A stretch of 64,000 bases of DNA, from contig NC_092567.1 in NCBI RefSeq assembly GCF_037975245.1, positions 21,235,876-21,299,875 of the forward strand. The letters are read 5' to 3'. Below the pieces are notes generated by a model. That model made no database searches, had not been told where the DNA came from, and saw nothing but the letters and a program-made list of their open reading frames with translations. Numbering within the stretch: position 1 is the stretch's first letter; every line of letters begins with the position of its first letter. The stretch is from Apostichopus japonicus (Eukaryota > Echinodermata > Holothuroidea > Aspidochirotida > Stichopodidae). A program made the translations under genes and the position numbers. Positions 1-10,495 of the stretch are shown here, piece by piece.

Positions 1-10
1 GTATTTGACT

Positions 11-3000
11 TTAATCAAGCTGACAATCTGGCTGTTGTGCCTGCCTGTCCTTGCGGGCACCAGTCCGGTCTGCAGCATGTTTTAGCCATAATTTAATGAC
101 TGCTTCCACCTGTGACTGGGTTGCTGTTTTTGTCAAAGGGTTTCTTGAGATGGCCCCTAGGGACAATAGGAAAAAACGAAGAGCAATTATAAGTATAATC
201 ACATGAATAAACCAAGAGAAAATGTAATCTAATGACTGACCGCATGGCTTAATTGATATTATGTTGTTTATTTCAGGCAAGTCTCATCCCAAATGATTGG
301 AGGGCATTGATGATACTTATCAACTTGGTCCAATTTTACTGCTCTGCTCAGCGCTTTGCAAAGATGAGTACATTATCTTATATGAATTACAGTCACACAT
401 TGCAGTCTGACAAAACCATTAAATCTACACAAAGTTGCTTGATGGTTAAAATATGGGCCTTGGCCTTTTGGGAAAGATGTATACAATGCATAATGTTTGT
501 GTGTAGTTCAGTGTGAAGCTTTTCTACATGTAACATGATGCATCATTGAAGCACTGTTAGTTTGTCACAGTATATATACCATTTGAACAACTGGGACGAT
601 TTTATTTTTTTTATTATAGGCATTTGTATACTTACTAAAAATCAAATCTTTCAGAAGAAGGGTAGAAAAGGCTTTCTTTTCGGCACTCCCCCTGCCTAAC
701 CAGTTGAATTTTGTGGCCAAGGCACTGCTCATTAGGAATGATAAAATCCTTCTCACACTACTATCCAAGTTGGTCCCACCTATCATAGACAGCTTCTGGA
801 CCTATATAAGGAGGTGATTGCGAAAAAAAAAATGAAATTTATTAAGGAACAAAGTTTATGTTATCCAGTTGTAATAAGTTATGAATTGTTTACTTGTTAT
901 TTACCACCACACTACTATTAGTATTACATTAGTTGTAATTAATTTATTTTCTAAAAATATGTATTTCGTAAACATTACTACAAGAAGTATAATTAAAAAG
1001 TAATATATTTCAAAATGTATGTAGTTAACAGAGATACAATTTTTTCAAAAAAATAATGCAAATATATCTCAGATAGAGGTATGACTTATGACATACCACG
1101 TATGACAGGAGTGGGGTCACTGGGTGCATAAGTATCTAAGAGTTTGGCAAGATTGTTTAAAACTGTAAGACTCCTACCACTCCCAGTTGAAAAAAAAGTA
1201 GTGCAATTTTTAAAGCAATATGCAATTATAAGGCTCATAGAGCAAATTTTAAACTGTGCCATCTACACTTATAACTTGGGTTGAAATATGAGACTTATAG
1301 ACCACATAGCATCATATGTCTATTTAATATGGCTGTGAAAAGGTTTTCATTAAGTTTATATTACAAATTGATGGAGCACGAAATTACAGCAAGTTACATT
1401 TAGTCTAAAACTCAATCATAGAACGCTTACACTACTGGTTTCTTTAAAAACGTGCAATCAAAAACACACAAAAAACATTTCTTACCAGTTTTTTCCTTGA
1501 TCCTGTGTCATTTTTAAGTTTTTCCTCCAAAGAAGTTATACCTTCAAGGGACTTTAGAGGAAATTCATTTAGCCAATCGTCTTCTTCACTCTCTGGTAGG
1601 ACGTTTGCCTCAGTCAGTGTTTTTAGCAGCAACTTGTTGTGCTGAACCTCCGCCTTAATCTCCGTCAGCATCGAGATTACCCTTTTTTCAAAATCTAATA
1701 AAAGTTAACAACAACAAAATAAACTTAGTTACATTCCTATAAACTCCATATGTCATAGTAAAACTGTGTTCCCTTAAAAATTATACTGTACATTAGGTCT
1801 TTCATTTTTTGTTGTTGCATATTTAGCATCAATTTAATAATAAATAACAATTCACAAGAATATAAATAAATAATATTAAATAGTAACAAATATTACTTTG
1901 TCTTCATACCTTAGCATTTTTGGTTTCGATGATAATCGTAACATTTGCAATCATGCGTGTGTGTGTGTGCGTTTGTGACGCCCAGCTTGTAAACACGATA
2001 TCTCAAGAAGGGAAGCTTGGACAGTTCTCATATTTGGTACATAGGAGTACCTTATTGAGTACAAGAAGCCTATTGTTTTTGGTGTAGGTCAGAGGTCATT
2101 TAAGGTCACCAGGGGTCAAATAGTGAGAAGCTTGTAAACATGATATCTCAAGAAGCAAAGCTTGGATTGATTTCATATTTGGTATGTAGGTTGACCACAT
2201 TAAGTACAAAAAGCCTATCGTTATTGGTGGATGTCGAAGGTCATTTAGGGTCACCAGGGGTCAACTTGTAAAAACCTTTTCATAATATAGGTATCTCCCA
2301 TCGTCCAGCCTATAAGTAGATGACATGGGCGATTCGCCTCATAAGAATAGGAGAGCCTATTGACAATTGAAAATGATCTTACGGGCATCCGTAGATTTGA
2401 ATCCGAACTCGCGACAATATCCCCATTGACTTAAGTGTGTCGCTAGAAGTCCTGAATTACTATGTACATAGCTACATACATGTGTGTGTGTGTGTAAAAC
2501 AGTGTCTTCCAAGGCTTGCTTGCAGACCATAGATATATAAAAGTGCTAGAGCTACTGCAACACTTGTCACTCATCCGTATGGATATTTTGCTAAAAAGTT
2601 GATGTGATTTTGATGGAATAGTGCATTTGAATGGCGAAGCATGCCTTCTCTAGAAAATATTTGTAGATCATTGGTAGTTCTGGTTGGATGTAAGTTGCAC
2701 AGGTACCACGAATTTCAAAACATTTCTTGGCCAGATGCCATGAAGAAACTAGGTCAAGCACCTGTGAACTTGAGATTTGTTTTCACTTCATGGAGTTGGC
2801 TGTAATGTTGGCCTAGTTTTTCTCAACTTGTGAAACTACCATTGACAGGTTCCAACAAGGTTGATATTTTGGGACTAGTTGTGAATGGGGTAAGGGATTG
2901 TTTCAAAACATAACAGTCATGTGATCCAATGTCAACAAAGGTCAATCAGGGGTCAAAAACTAGTATTTTTGCAATAACTTGAGAACCAAATGTCCATCAA

Positions 3001-4659
3001 GGTTGGGAGTTACGCTATTGTAATACAATAGTCGACCTGCATTTGGGTGACCTTTGACCTCAGGTTGACCTCCAGTGCCCTGTGTTAGCTTCTTTCAAGT
3101 TGATTCTTTCAAGTTTCGTGGGCATATTCCAATCTAAATTGCCCATAAGTGGACTCCTCTGCAACCTTAATGTGCAAAGTTATTAGCGATTTGGTTTGGT
3201 TTGTAATACTTGGTGTGCGGATTCATAACATTGAGTACAAGAACCCTACTGTTTTTGATGGAGGTGTGTATAACCACGTACAGACTGACCTGTGTTAGCA
3301 TGCCATAGTGTTATTGTAACAGCTAGTTCTGGTTATATACTAACAAGCAGAAGTCTAGTGCATTGAAGTCATCGAAACCTCAATGCATTTTGCATTCTGG
3401 TTTTAATTGAAACAATTCAAACATGTGTCAATTGCTTTAATTTAATGAAGCTGAAAATTCTGTAAATCAATAGAGCTAATGTACAATGCTTGCAAATAAT
3501 TGAAAAGAGTTAAAAGAAAATTACCAGGGCAATGGAAAGAAGAGGCTGCACTATTGTCCAAAGTTTGGTTGGGGAAGCAAGGTGGGGTTGGAGAGCGTGG
3601 TGGGGCAGGAGATAGAGCAAGCGGAGTTACAGGTGTTGAAGTTGATGGAAATGATGGTGGTCTGGGTCGCTTTGGTGAGGCAGGAAACTCCTCATCACTC
3701 GAGCTTTCAACCATATAACGTTGATTAGGTCTGCAATAAAATAAAAAAATAAAATAAAAATTAAATTACCATAATACAATAATGATAACCTAAAATCTAT
3801 CTTACTTTGACCACTTTTACGCTAACAAATCACCCTCCCACCCCAGTTGAAAAGAGAAACTTGGTGATAATTATACTTTGGTGCTTCACTGCTTGTATAC
3901 ATGTGTGACTCTATCAGTCTTTTTGCTGTGTTGGGACTTACTTTCGTTTTCTTCCTATGGTTACTTCCTCATCTCCTGTCTGCAGGTCTGACTCATCTTC
4001 AGCCTGCCTTAGTTTGGAAACTGCCTTGTCATATGAATCTGTATGGAATAATATAAAATATGCCCCATGTATTTGAATACCTTTACTTTGAATTTGTGAA
4101 GTTACATTTTTATTTTATTCCTTGGTAAATTGAAAAATATCAGGAAACAGTTGGATAACCCAGCCAAAATGAGAAGGATAAACAAAGGGCATGAGACAGG
4201 GTGGGGGGAGGGGGTCCTTATAGATTAGGTAACCACTGGACAGAGCACTTGTGAGTTCATAGCCCATCGTGGTGAAACAGTGCGTTCAATGGTAGTTACT
4301 GCATTAATTTATTACTGTTCTCCAACATTTCATCTCAAACTTCTGGGCTGGGCTGTGTAGCATATTAGCAACAAGTATTAAAACCAGTACTTAGAAATGG
4401 GGGCAAATAGAGAGTATGAAGACACACCCTTCAATTATATTTAACATAATTTTTACTTACTTGTTGCATATAGTTTTCTTATTTTAAAAGCCTTCCAACT
4501 TGTCTCGGGCTCTGTGGTAGTCTTCAGAGCCTTTGCCAAACTTCCTGAAGATTTGAAGGGGGGCCACAAACAAGTACCCTCAGAAACCATCCATTTCTCA
4601 TTGATGATGGCTATCTCCTTAGAGTCCGTAAACTCCACAATGTGATACAATGGGTCCAT
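11..4659 (-). CDS. DUF4806 domain protein, six exons, 340 aa
   Basis: Six exons on the minus strand: 4659-4461, 4038-3942, 3730-3525, 1694-1486, 801-636 and 156-11. All introns are GT-AG, and the summed length is 1023 nt, exactly 341 codons with the stop, which strongly supports the model. Exon 1 gives an N-terminal module with W and WPPF motifs (residues about 1-66) common at the start of such proteins; exons 2-3 are acidic, basic, then Pro/Ser-rich (probably disordered); exon 4 begins with a likely coiled coil and enters DUF4806 (FPLKSLEGITSLEE); exon 5 holds its core (IGGTNLDSSVRRIL, FNWLGRG); exon 6 ends it (NPLTKTA, IKLWLKHA). DUF4806 has no known activity; it occurs in large, often transposon-linked families in marine invertebrates. 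The EnSpm-type transposase lies just upstream on the same strand. It could be the accessory gene of that element or a host gene. The exon structure is confident; function is unknown. Confidence 0.85.
802..1485 (-). other. DUF4806 intron 4, nothing recognised
   Basis: Intron between the exons ending at 1486 and starting at 801. It is A/T-rich with no reading frame or repeat that I recognise. The acceptor at 802-803 was chosen because it gives an uninterrupted DUF4806 core at the exon junction. Confidence 0.7.
1984..2264. repeat. 145-bp diverged tandem repeat carrying AGGTCA sites
   Basis: Two head-to-tail units, starting at 1984 and 2129, share agcttgtaaaca, gatatctcaagaag, a tattgttt/tatcgtta segment and ggtcaccaggggtcaa. 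They lie in intron 3 of the DUF4806 gene. Unit 1 contains AGGTCA-g-AGGTCA at 2086-2098. A fragment of a third unit may follow from about 2264. Confidence 0.7.
3232..3403. repeat. Dispersed repeat, copy 1
   Basis: About 170 bp in intron 3 of the DUF4806 gene resembles 48005-48204: shared blocks include ggtgtgtata, ccacgtacag, actgacctgtgtt, cagctagttctg, and tcgaaacctcaatgcatttt. The second copy lies inside the TIR element at 46075-48403. It may be the end of an unrecognised transposon. Confidence 0.65.
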
Positions 4660-4802
4660 GCTAAGATTGAGTAATATAATTTTTCTAATTTATGTTAAAG
4701 TGATGATCATATATGTAAGTAAATGAAGTGTTAAAATGTATTTAACATTAAACTTAAACTAACAGTAACTGGCCTCAAGTCTCCTTAATATAAACTTGCT
4801 CT

Positions 4803-6878
4803 TTAATGAAGGATAGGCATAGCAATGAACCAATTTCTATGCGGTAAAAGTACATATTTTTTGAAAATTTCCCTCGAATGTGATACCTGTAGATTTTCAC
4901 TTATACTGTCAACTTGTAAAATTCCTATACACTTTGATTCACAAGGATAGCTAAAATAATTTTCCTTGTGAGTGAATGATCGATAAACCACATACAAATC
5001 ATCATTGGTAACAAAAAAGTTTTGCACTAGGCACACATCATTCCCTATTTGAACACAATTGTCCCCAGTGCAAAGAGTTATATGGACATTCAAATCTTTG
5101 TGATAAAAGTAGGCATACTGTGACATAGCTAAATGTCCTTCTGGCACTGGCCCATTTGAATGTTCTTGTTTGAGGATAGTGCACTCATTGTTCTTCATGC
5201 TTTTCTGAATTTCCCCCTTTCTCAACAGATGCCCAACTACTTGCCGCAGTGGCAGTGATGGCTTTTTCACCATTTTCTTCAATGTGCCCAAATAACTTTC
5301 AAATGGAAATGCAGAAACATTATCTAGTGGACCATATTTACGTGCATCATCAGCAAGATGAAGCAAACAATGTACATTGTACACTACCATTTCCTTGCCA
5401 TACAATTTGGAGAAATGTGCAACAAACAGTTTTAATAATTCTTCAGAATAATCAATCAATGATGATTGGTTACAAAGCCTTGGTGACAACAGAATTTGAA
5501 CTGCAACGGAAAGCAGCATGAAGTTGTGGTAAAGGTTCACTGGTATTTGGCTAGAAAGGGCTAATGGACCAGTGTAGACTAAGAATTGACGGAACTCCGT
5601 AGCCTTCCATCTATCAACTTCTCGGAGTGATCTAGGTTTTCTTGAAAACTCTCTTGGCATGAACTCTCTAAGTGAAATCATCTTCTCAGAAATTGCATTG
5701 ATCACTCTGGTTGGCATTCTAGTTTTGAGCGGACCTTTCATCCACAAACCCAGCAGTTTACGAGTAACACCCAGACACACCAGATGCATATAATCTAATG
5801 GAAATTGGGAAACTAATCCTATAGAAGTAGATGAAAATGGAGATTGTTCAAGGTGGTGATCTTCGTCAAGCATTTGTTGGAAACTTTCGTCAGTTCTTAA
5901 ACTATCTGCACTTTCTTTGTACACCATTTTTCCCATCCAAGTTCCAGTTTGTATGCACCGATCACAGCCTTTGTAGGAGGAATGCCCTTTTACACGCTTT
6001 ATTAAGGCACGAGCCGGGGCATCACAAATAACAGCAGATATTGAAAATTGGTATTTTGCCCCACAATGCTCAATACCATGTTCTTCGAGACTTGTAACCT
6101 CGTCAATTAATGGTTTTAAGAATTCATTAACTGGAGATGGTTTCGACATTCCAGAAAATATTCCAATTGGAAATGGTGTACTGTCAAAAATTTGATCAGT
6201 GATCCCCAAAATTGGCCAGAACTGCATATTTGAACTGCGAAACAGGGGTAGACCATCAATGTTAATTTTAATTGAGATAGATTCTTTACATGGCTGTGAT
6301 AACTGCATTTGTGATTTAATGTAGTTAGCAATGCCAAAGTGATAGTACTTGCCCCCTGCTATGTTTTCAAAAGAAATGTCTTTAATGGGCTTTAGAAGTG
6401 ATCTTGGATCCTTTGGCAAATCTATGTGGTATGGTTTTAAAATGTTTAACAAACTAGATACTGCTGTTTGTGATATGTTGTTTGATGTAGCCCATTCCCC
6501 CAACTGATCAGAGAGGCTCATTTCATCAACATCTGACTGGCTACTAGAACATTGTGAAAGCTCTTCAAATTCACTTTCAGAATTACTACTAGGCCTGTGG
6601 GTAACTCCAGGATTGTTTAATGTATTGTTGAAGAGGTGTTTGCTTTCAGAAGGCCTAGTGCTAAGCCTAACATTGTCATGGCCTGTTTGTGATACTGTGG
6701 GGCTAGAAGTAAAATTTAGTGCAGTATTTGTGACTGGAATGTCTAAGTTGCTGGGCTCTTGAATCTGTTTAGGAACTTTACTCTTATCTATTTTGAGATA
6801 GGGGTGGTGCTTTAGTTGAAATTGTACATTACGTCTTATTTTCCAATACGATATTGGTTTTACAATAAGCCATAGCAA
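4803..6878 (-). CDS. EnSpm/CACTA (Tnp2-like) transposase, start unresolved
   Basis: A long open frame (about 690 codons) resembling the Tnp2-like transposases of animal EnSpm/CACTA elements. The first ~150 residues are Ser/Asn-rich and probably disordered. Then come DGLPLFRSSNMQFWPILGI, a CDAPAR motif followed by a C-x2-C segment (GCDRC), the hallmark FPLDYMHLVCLGVTRKLL, and a DUF4218-like C-terminal region (FRQFLVYTGP, YNVHCLLHLADDARKYGPL, AFPFESYLGTLKK). It would cut and move a CACTA element. The frame opens after a TAA near 6908, but position 6878 is TTG, not ATG; the first in-frame ATG lies within the DVDEMSLS segment, about 120 codons in. An out-of-frame ATG at 6873 runs only 14 codons. 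So either an upstream exon is missing or this copy is damaged at its 5' end. The rest is uninterrupted, suggesting recent activity or retention. Confidence 0.8.
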   Translation of the reverse strand: MLWLIVKPISYWKIRRNVQFQLKHHPYLKIDKSKVPKQIQEPSNLDIPVTNTALNFTSSPTVSQTGHDNVRLSTRPSESKHLFNNTLNNPGVTHRPSSNSESEFEELSQCSSSQSDVDEMSLSDQLGEWATSNNISQTAVSSLLNILKPYHIDLPKDPRSLLKPIKDISFENIAGGKYYHFGIANYIKSQMQLSQPCKESISIKINIDGLPLFRSSNMQFWPILGITDQIFDSTPFPIGIFSGMSKPSPVNEFLKPLIDEVTSLEEHGIEHCGAKYQFSISAVICDAPARALIKRVKGHSSYKGCDRCIQTGTWMGKMVYKESADSLRTDESFQQMLDEDHHLEQSPFSSTSIGLVSQFPLDYMHLVCLGVTRKLLGLWMKGPLKTRMPTRVINAISEKMISLREFMPREFSRKPRSLREVDRWKATEFRQFLVYTGPLALSSQIPVNLYHNFMLLSVAVQILLSPRLCNQSSLIDYSEELLKLFVAHFSKLYGKEMVVYNVHCLLHLADDARKYGPLDNVSAFPFESYLGTLKKMVKKPSLPLRQVVGHLLRKGEIQKSMKNNECTILKQEHSNGPVPEGHLAMSQYAYFYHKDLNVHITLCTGDNCVQIGNDVCLVQNFFVTNDDLYVVYRSFTHKENYFSYPCESKCIGILQVDSISENLQVSHSREIFKKYVLLPHRNWFIAMPILH

Positions 6879-6908
6879 AGAAGAAATGTTGAAAATTCGA
6901 GACTTAAG

Positions 6909-9430
6909 CTACGGGCAGTTGTGCTCAACTGGCCTAAAATATCCTCTTAGTCTCAGAGGGAACTATATTCAGTATTCAAGACAGGTGTGGGGATTTTGTC
7001 TTTCCTAAACTGTTATTGTTAAATTAATATCCCAGTGTCCCTGGGCATTCTCTACTTTGGGATTGTGAACTAGCCTCTAGGCCCTAGTCTAGGATAGTAT
7101 CGAATATGGTAAAAACCACTTTTGGTGCCTTTTTTGGTAATGTTTAAGAATACGATATAGGAGGGGGGGGGGGTGATCCTAGCTTGGGGCAGTTTGAAAC
7201 TGGGAGTGGGACGAAAATTGTAGCAACCCCTGGGCCTAAGCTCAATTATTTACCTTTATTGTTATACCGTTCGAAGAATAGACCTAGGCCCTAGCCTTTT
7301 AATGTTTGAAAAAATAAAATTGACCTCCTACGTCTAGGCCTTGTCCGACTTCATAAAGAGGAACACAATGAGGACGTTATCATTTCAGTTTCTGCTATAC
7401 TCCAGTATAGGTTATAACTTAATTCGAGGAATCAACAAAAAACAGACAAGGCCTAGGCTATAACATCCTACCGCCTGTGCAGTATATACAACAGCATACA
7501 CTAGGTTGGTAAATAAATCTGAGCCTATAGGCTATACATAGTATAAAAACATAAGTATACAGAGCAAGGTCCTTATTTTCCACAAATTTTATCGAATCCT
7601 TGGCAGTTTTGTTTTTTTGAGACCGCTGCCACTAGTTTTGCATTTATTATATAAAAACCTTGTACTCCGAAAAATCTCGTAACCGCAAATCCCTGTTTGA
7701 TGCTGATCAATTTGTTATAGCTATAACGGCCGGTTAATGTATGTTAGACGTGGAATGTTTGTCATATATAATCCATGCCTCGCAAGCTGCGAGATCAAAC
7801 ACGTGCATGTAAAACGTGTATGATTACAGCAACCTATCATACTTGTACGTACGTACGATTCGACCAGCCGGTCATTGTGTAGGAGAGTGATTATTTATGT
7901 TAATATTTACGCGGGAAACCTTCAATGTTGAATATGTAAGGGCGTGTGTTTGCACTAAAGGGAATATATGACTTATCTAACGTGTGGGATTCATATCAGT
8001 TATACGAGCAAGGGATGATACACATAGCATATTTGGTCCCCGTTTCCGGAAACTGAATAAATTAGAATTAACTAAAGATCTGATACTGATCCAAATATTA
8101 TACAAGTAGTGTAATATGGAAAGTTGCAGGTGTGAAATATTGTCGAATGAAACCTTTTGTTTGACTTTTTGCTTGCACACATTTTGCAAGTCGAAGAGGC
8201 ACTCCCCCCATGTAATCGCTATACTACCCCCCCCCCCAGTCAAGGAAAATTTAATTTGCCTCAAGTACTCAACAGTAACAGCTCTACAGAATCGTGCTAT
8301 TAAGGCTTAGATCTTTATCAAATTTTAGTGTGATATAGCTCACACTATTTGCACAAGAAATATTTGGAAGTAATTTATTCTAATTTAGTTTGGATCCTTT
8401 TGTCAACAGCCTTTAATTCACCGAATGTCCGAACGTTATATGTAGGCTTTATTTTGCATGTTTACAGTTTTGTACTGACGTACTTTGTGCTAAGAAAATG
8501 TAATCTTTTGTATTTTCAATTGTCCGAATGGTTGACTCATTAAAAGACCGTTTTGAACGAGGAGTCAATTTTGTTTCTATTTCTTAAGCCAGGTTCGGCA
8601 TTTGCACGATCGTATTTAAGAATAAAATACGGTAGTGTTTTATAACCGCGAAAATAGATCGCATTCTGGCGCAGGAGCTATGTTTGATCTACCTAAGTTA
8701 GCAGATAACCAGTAGCTATAAAGGAGGTCCCACACTCTAGAAGTTTCAGCCTCGGCAACACTTAAAAGATGGGCCTGACCTATACTAAAGCATTAAAAAC
8801 TTGACCCTTTGTTTATTTGCACGTGATTATTGGGCCTATATGACCAATTATCATGGGTCATGGCTAATCATACATTACATGACCCAGCCTATACATGAGA
8901 TTTAATGCGGAGGTTGGGGGTAGTCTGCTGTGCTGTGAAAATATAAAACGGTATGAAAGAGTCGTACTGTTTTTATGTTGTTTACATTAATTCCAATTTA
9001 AAATTGAGTTGCCGTGGCAACAGCCCTAGCGCCCACACCAAATTAACAAACAGATTGTGACCGGAAATGGCGGATGAAACTCCCTACAAATGAGTGTTTC
9101 TGTGTGTGTGTGGGGGGGGGGGGGGCACTACATGGCTAAACAGTGGCCAGTCTACCTAGAATTAAACCAATGGTACAGGTATAAGCTTTTTGACAGACAT
9201 GTCAAGAAAGCGTCGGTACCCGACAGAACCACGAGTTTTGGCAAGAAGTTGAGTTATTCTATAATGTGTGAGACATGTCCCCTTATGACCACCGTTAAAG
9301 TGTCATGTTGCACAATTACAACTCGTAAATATTATTTAAAAAATGAACAAGCAACAACACTGAATTCCACTATGGAGCAACCAAAATTCAACGCAATTAT
9401 ATAATGCTATGTTCGCGAGATTAGTATAGT
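6909..9430. other. Spacer, no gene seen
   Basis: No coding exon recognised. It holds homopolymer tracts (poly-G near 7160 and 9112, poly-C near 8228), a TG run near 9100, and repeated GGCCTAG/CCTAGGCC words between 6930 and 7530. Terminal repeats of the CACTA element would be expected here, but no convincing CACTA/TAGTG end was found. Confidence 0.5.
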
Positions 9431-9434
9431 GCAA

Positions 9435-9860
9435 TTCGTCAAATCATTGAAGAGTAATTTTCTTTTTAATTTCCCGACTTTCTTTGAAAAAGTTTGGCAC
9501 TCTTCAAATTACAGAAAATTAATCCGTTGACGAGATCCGTCGGTTGTACGGTCAAAACGGCAATTTCTAGAATCACGTTACCATCTCAACATTTTTCAGA
9601 TATTTGTAGTTTTGTTAAAGTTGGTAACCTGCCAATTTGCAGAAACTTGAAGGAGATACTTTATCTCGTCAACATTTTCCGATTTCTGTCATTTTTGAGA
9701 TAGTAGCAACTCAGTGTGCGACTCAGCAAATTACAGAAAATTAATAAATTAACAACATTCAATACCAAGTTTGTGAATTTTATGACGTTATCGTCTCGTC
9801 AACTCGACAATTTACCGTTGTTTGTGGTTTAGAAAAGTCGGTAACTGTTCAATGCAATGT
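9435..9860. repeat. Decayed tandem repeat, about 4 units
   Basis: Segments near 9492, 9620, 9702 and 9836 share a pattern of 'gttggtaactc' followed by 'caaattacagaaaattaa', each preceded by a 'cgtcaacattttccgattt'-like block. Spacing is roughly 95-130 bp, and the units are strongly diverged. The array is old compared with the 102-bp satellite to its right. Confidence 0.5.
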
Positions 9861-10495
9861 CCCTTCTGCGCTACCATAGTCTTGGACAGCGCATATTAGG
9901 AAAACTGACATTCCTCTTTCACGTTCGCTCAGCAGAAGATGAAAGCGCTGCCGACGCACATTTGTCTACGGAAGTGTTATAAAAGCGTAGTCGGGGATGT
10001 GTTTGTGAGGATATGGGATGTGGTATAACGAGGTATGCTCTAGTGCGTCAAACGATTACTTGATTCACAATTGTTATATGGAGCTGCCATGACCGAATCA
10101 ATTAAGTTAAACGTTACCTCAATATTACTGCACCAGATATGGTTCTTTCTTTCACTCGCAGTGCAAGTGTTATGGAAGAAAACGAGTGTAGATTTGCAAT
10201 ATACTTGTTAACATGTTTAACATTGCTCTATAGTTTCATTTTACTGAAAATATGTCTCCTTTTATTGGATTCATTTAAGTTTTACTTACCTTAATAACGG
10301 CATGATAAGCGAGAAGTTGTTGTATATACTGACGGTACTTTCACAGCTTTCGTCTGAGTCGCATATGATTGCCAGTGTTAAGTTGGATGTCATGGATACA
10401 CGTATTTCGAAATGTTTATTTTACGTTATATAAATAAACTGTATTAAACGTCGAAGGTATACGTATTCACGTAAGCGCCCGCTGTTCATAATTGA
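9861..10495. other. Spacer, nothing recognised
   Basis: No coding frame, RNA gene or repeat that I can support lies between the decayed tandem repeat and the satellite. Confidence 0.5.
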
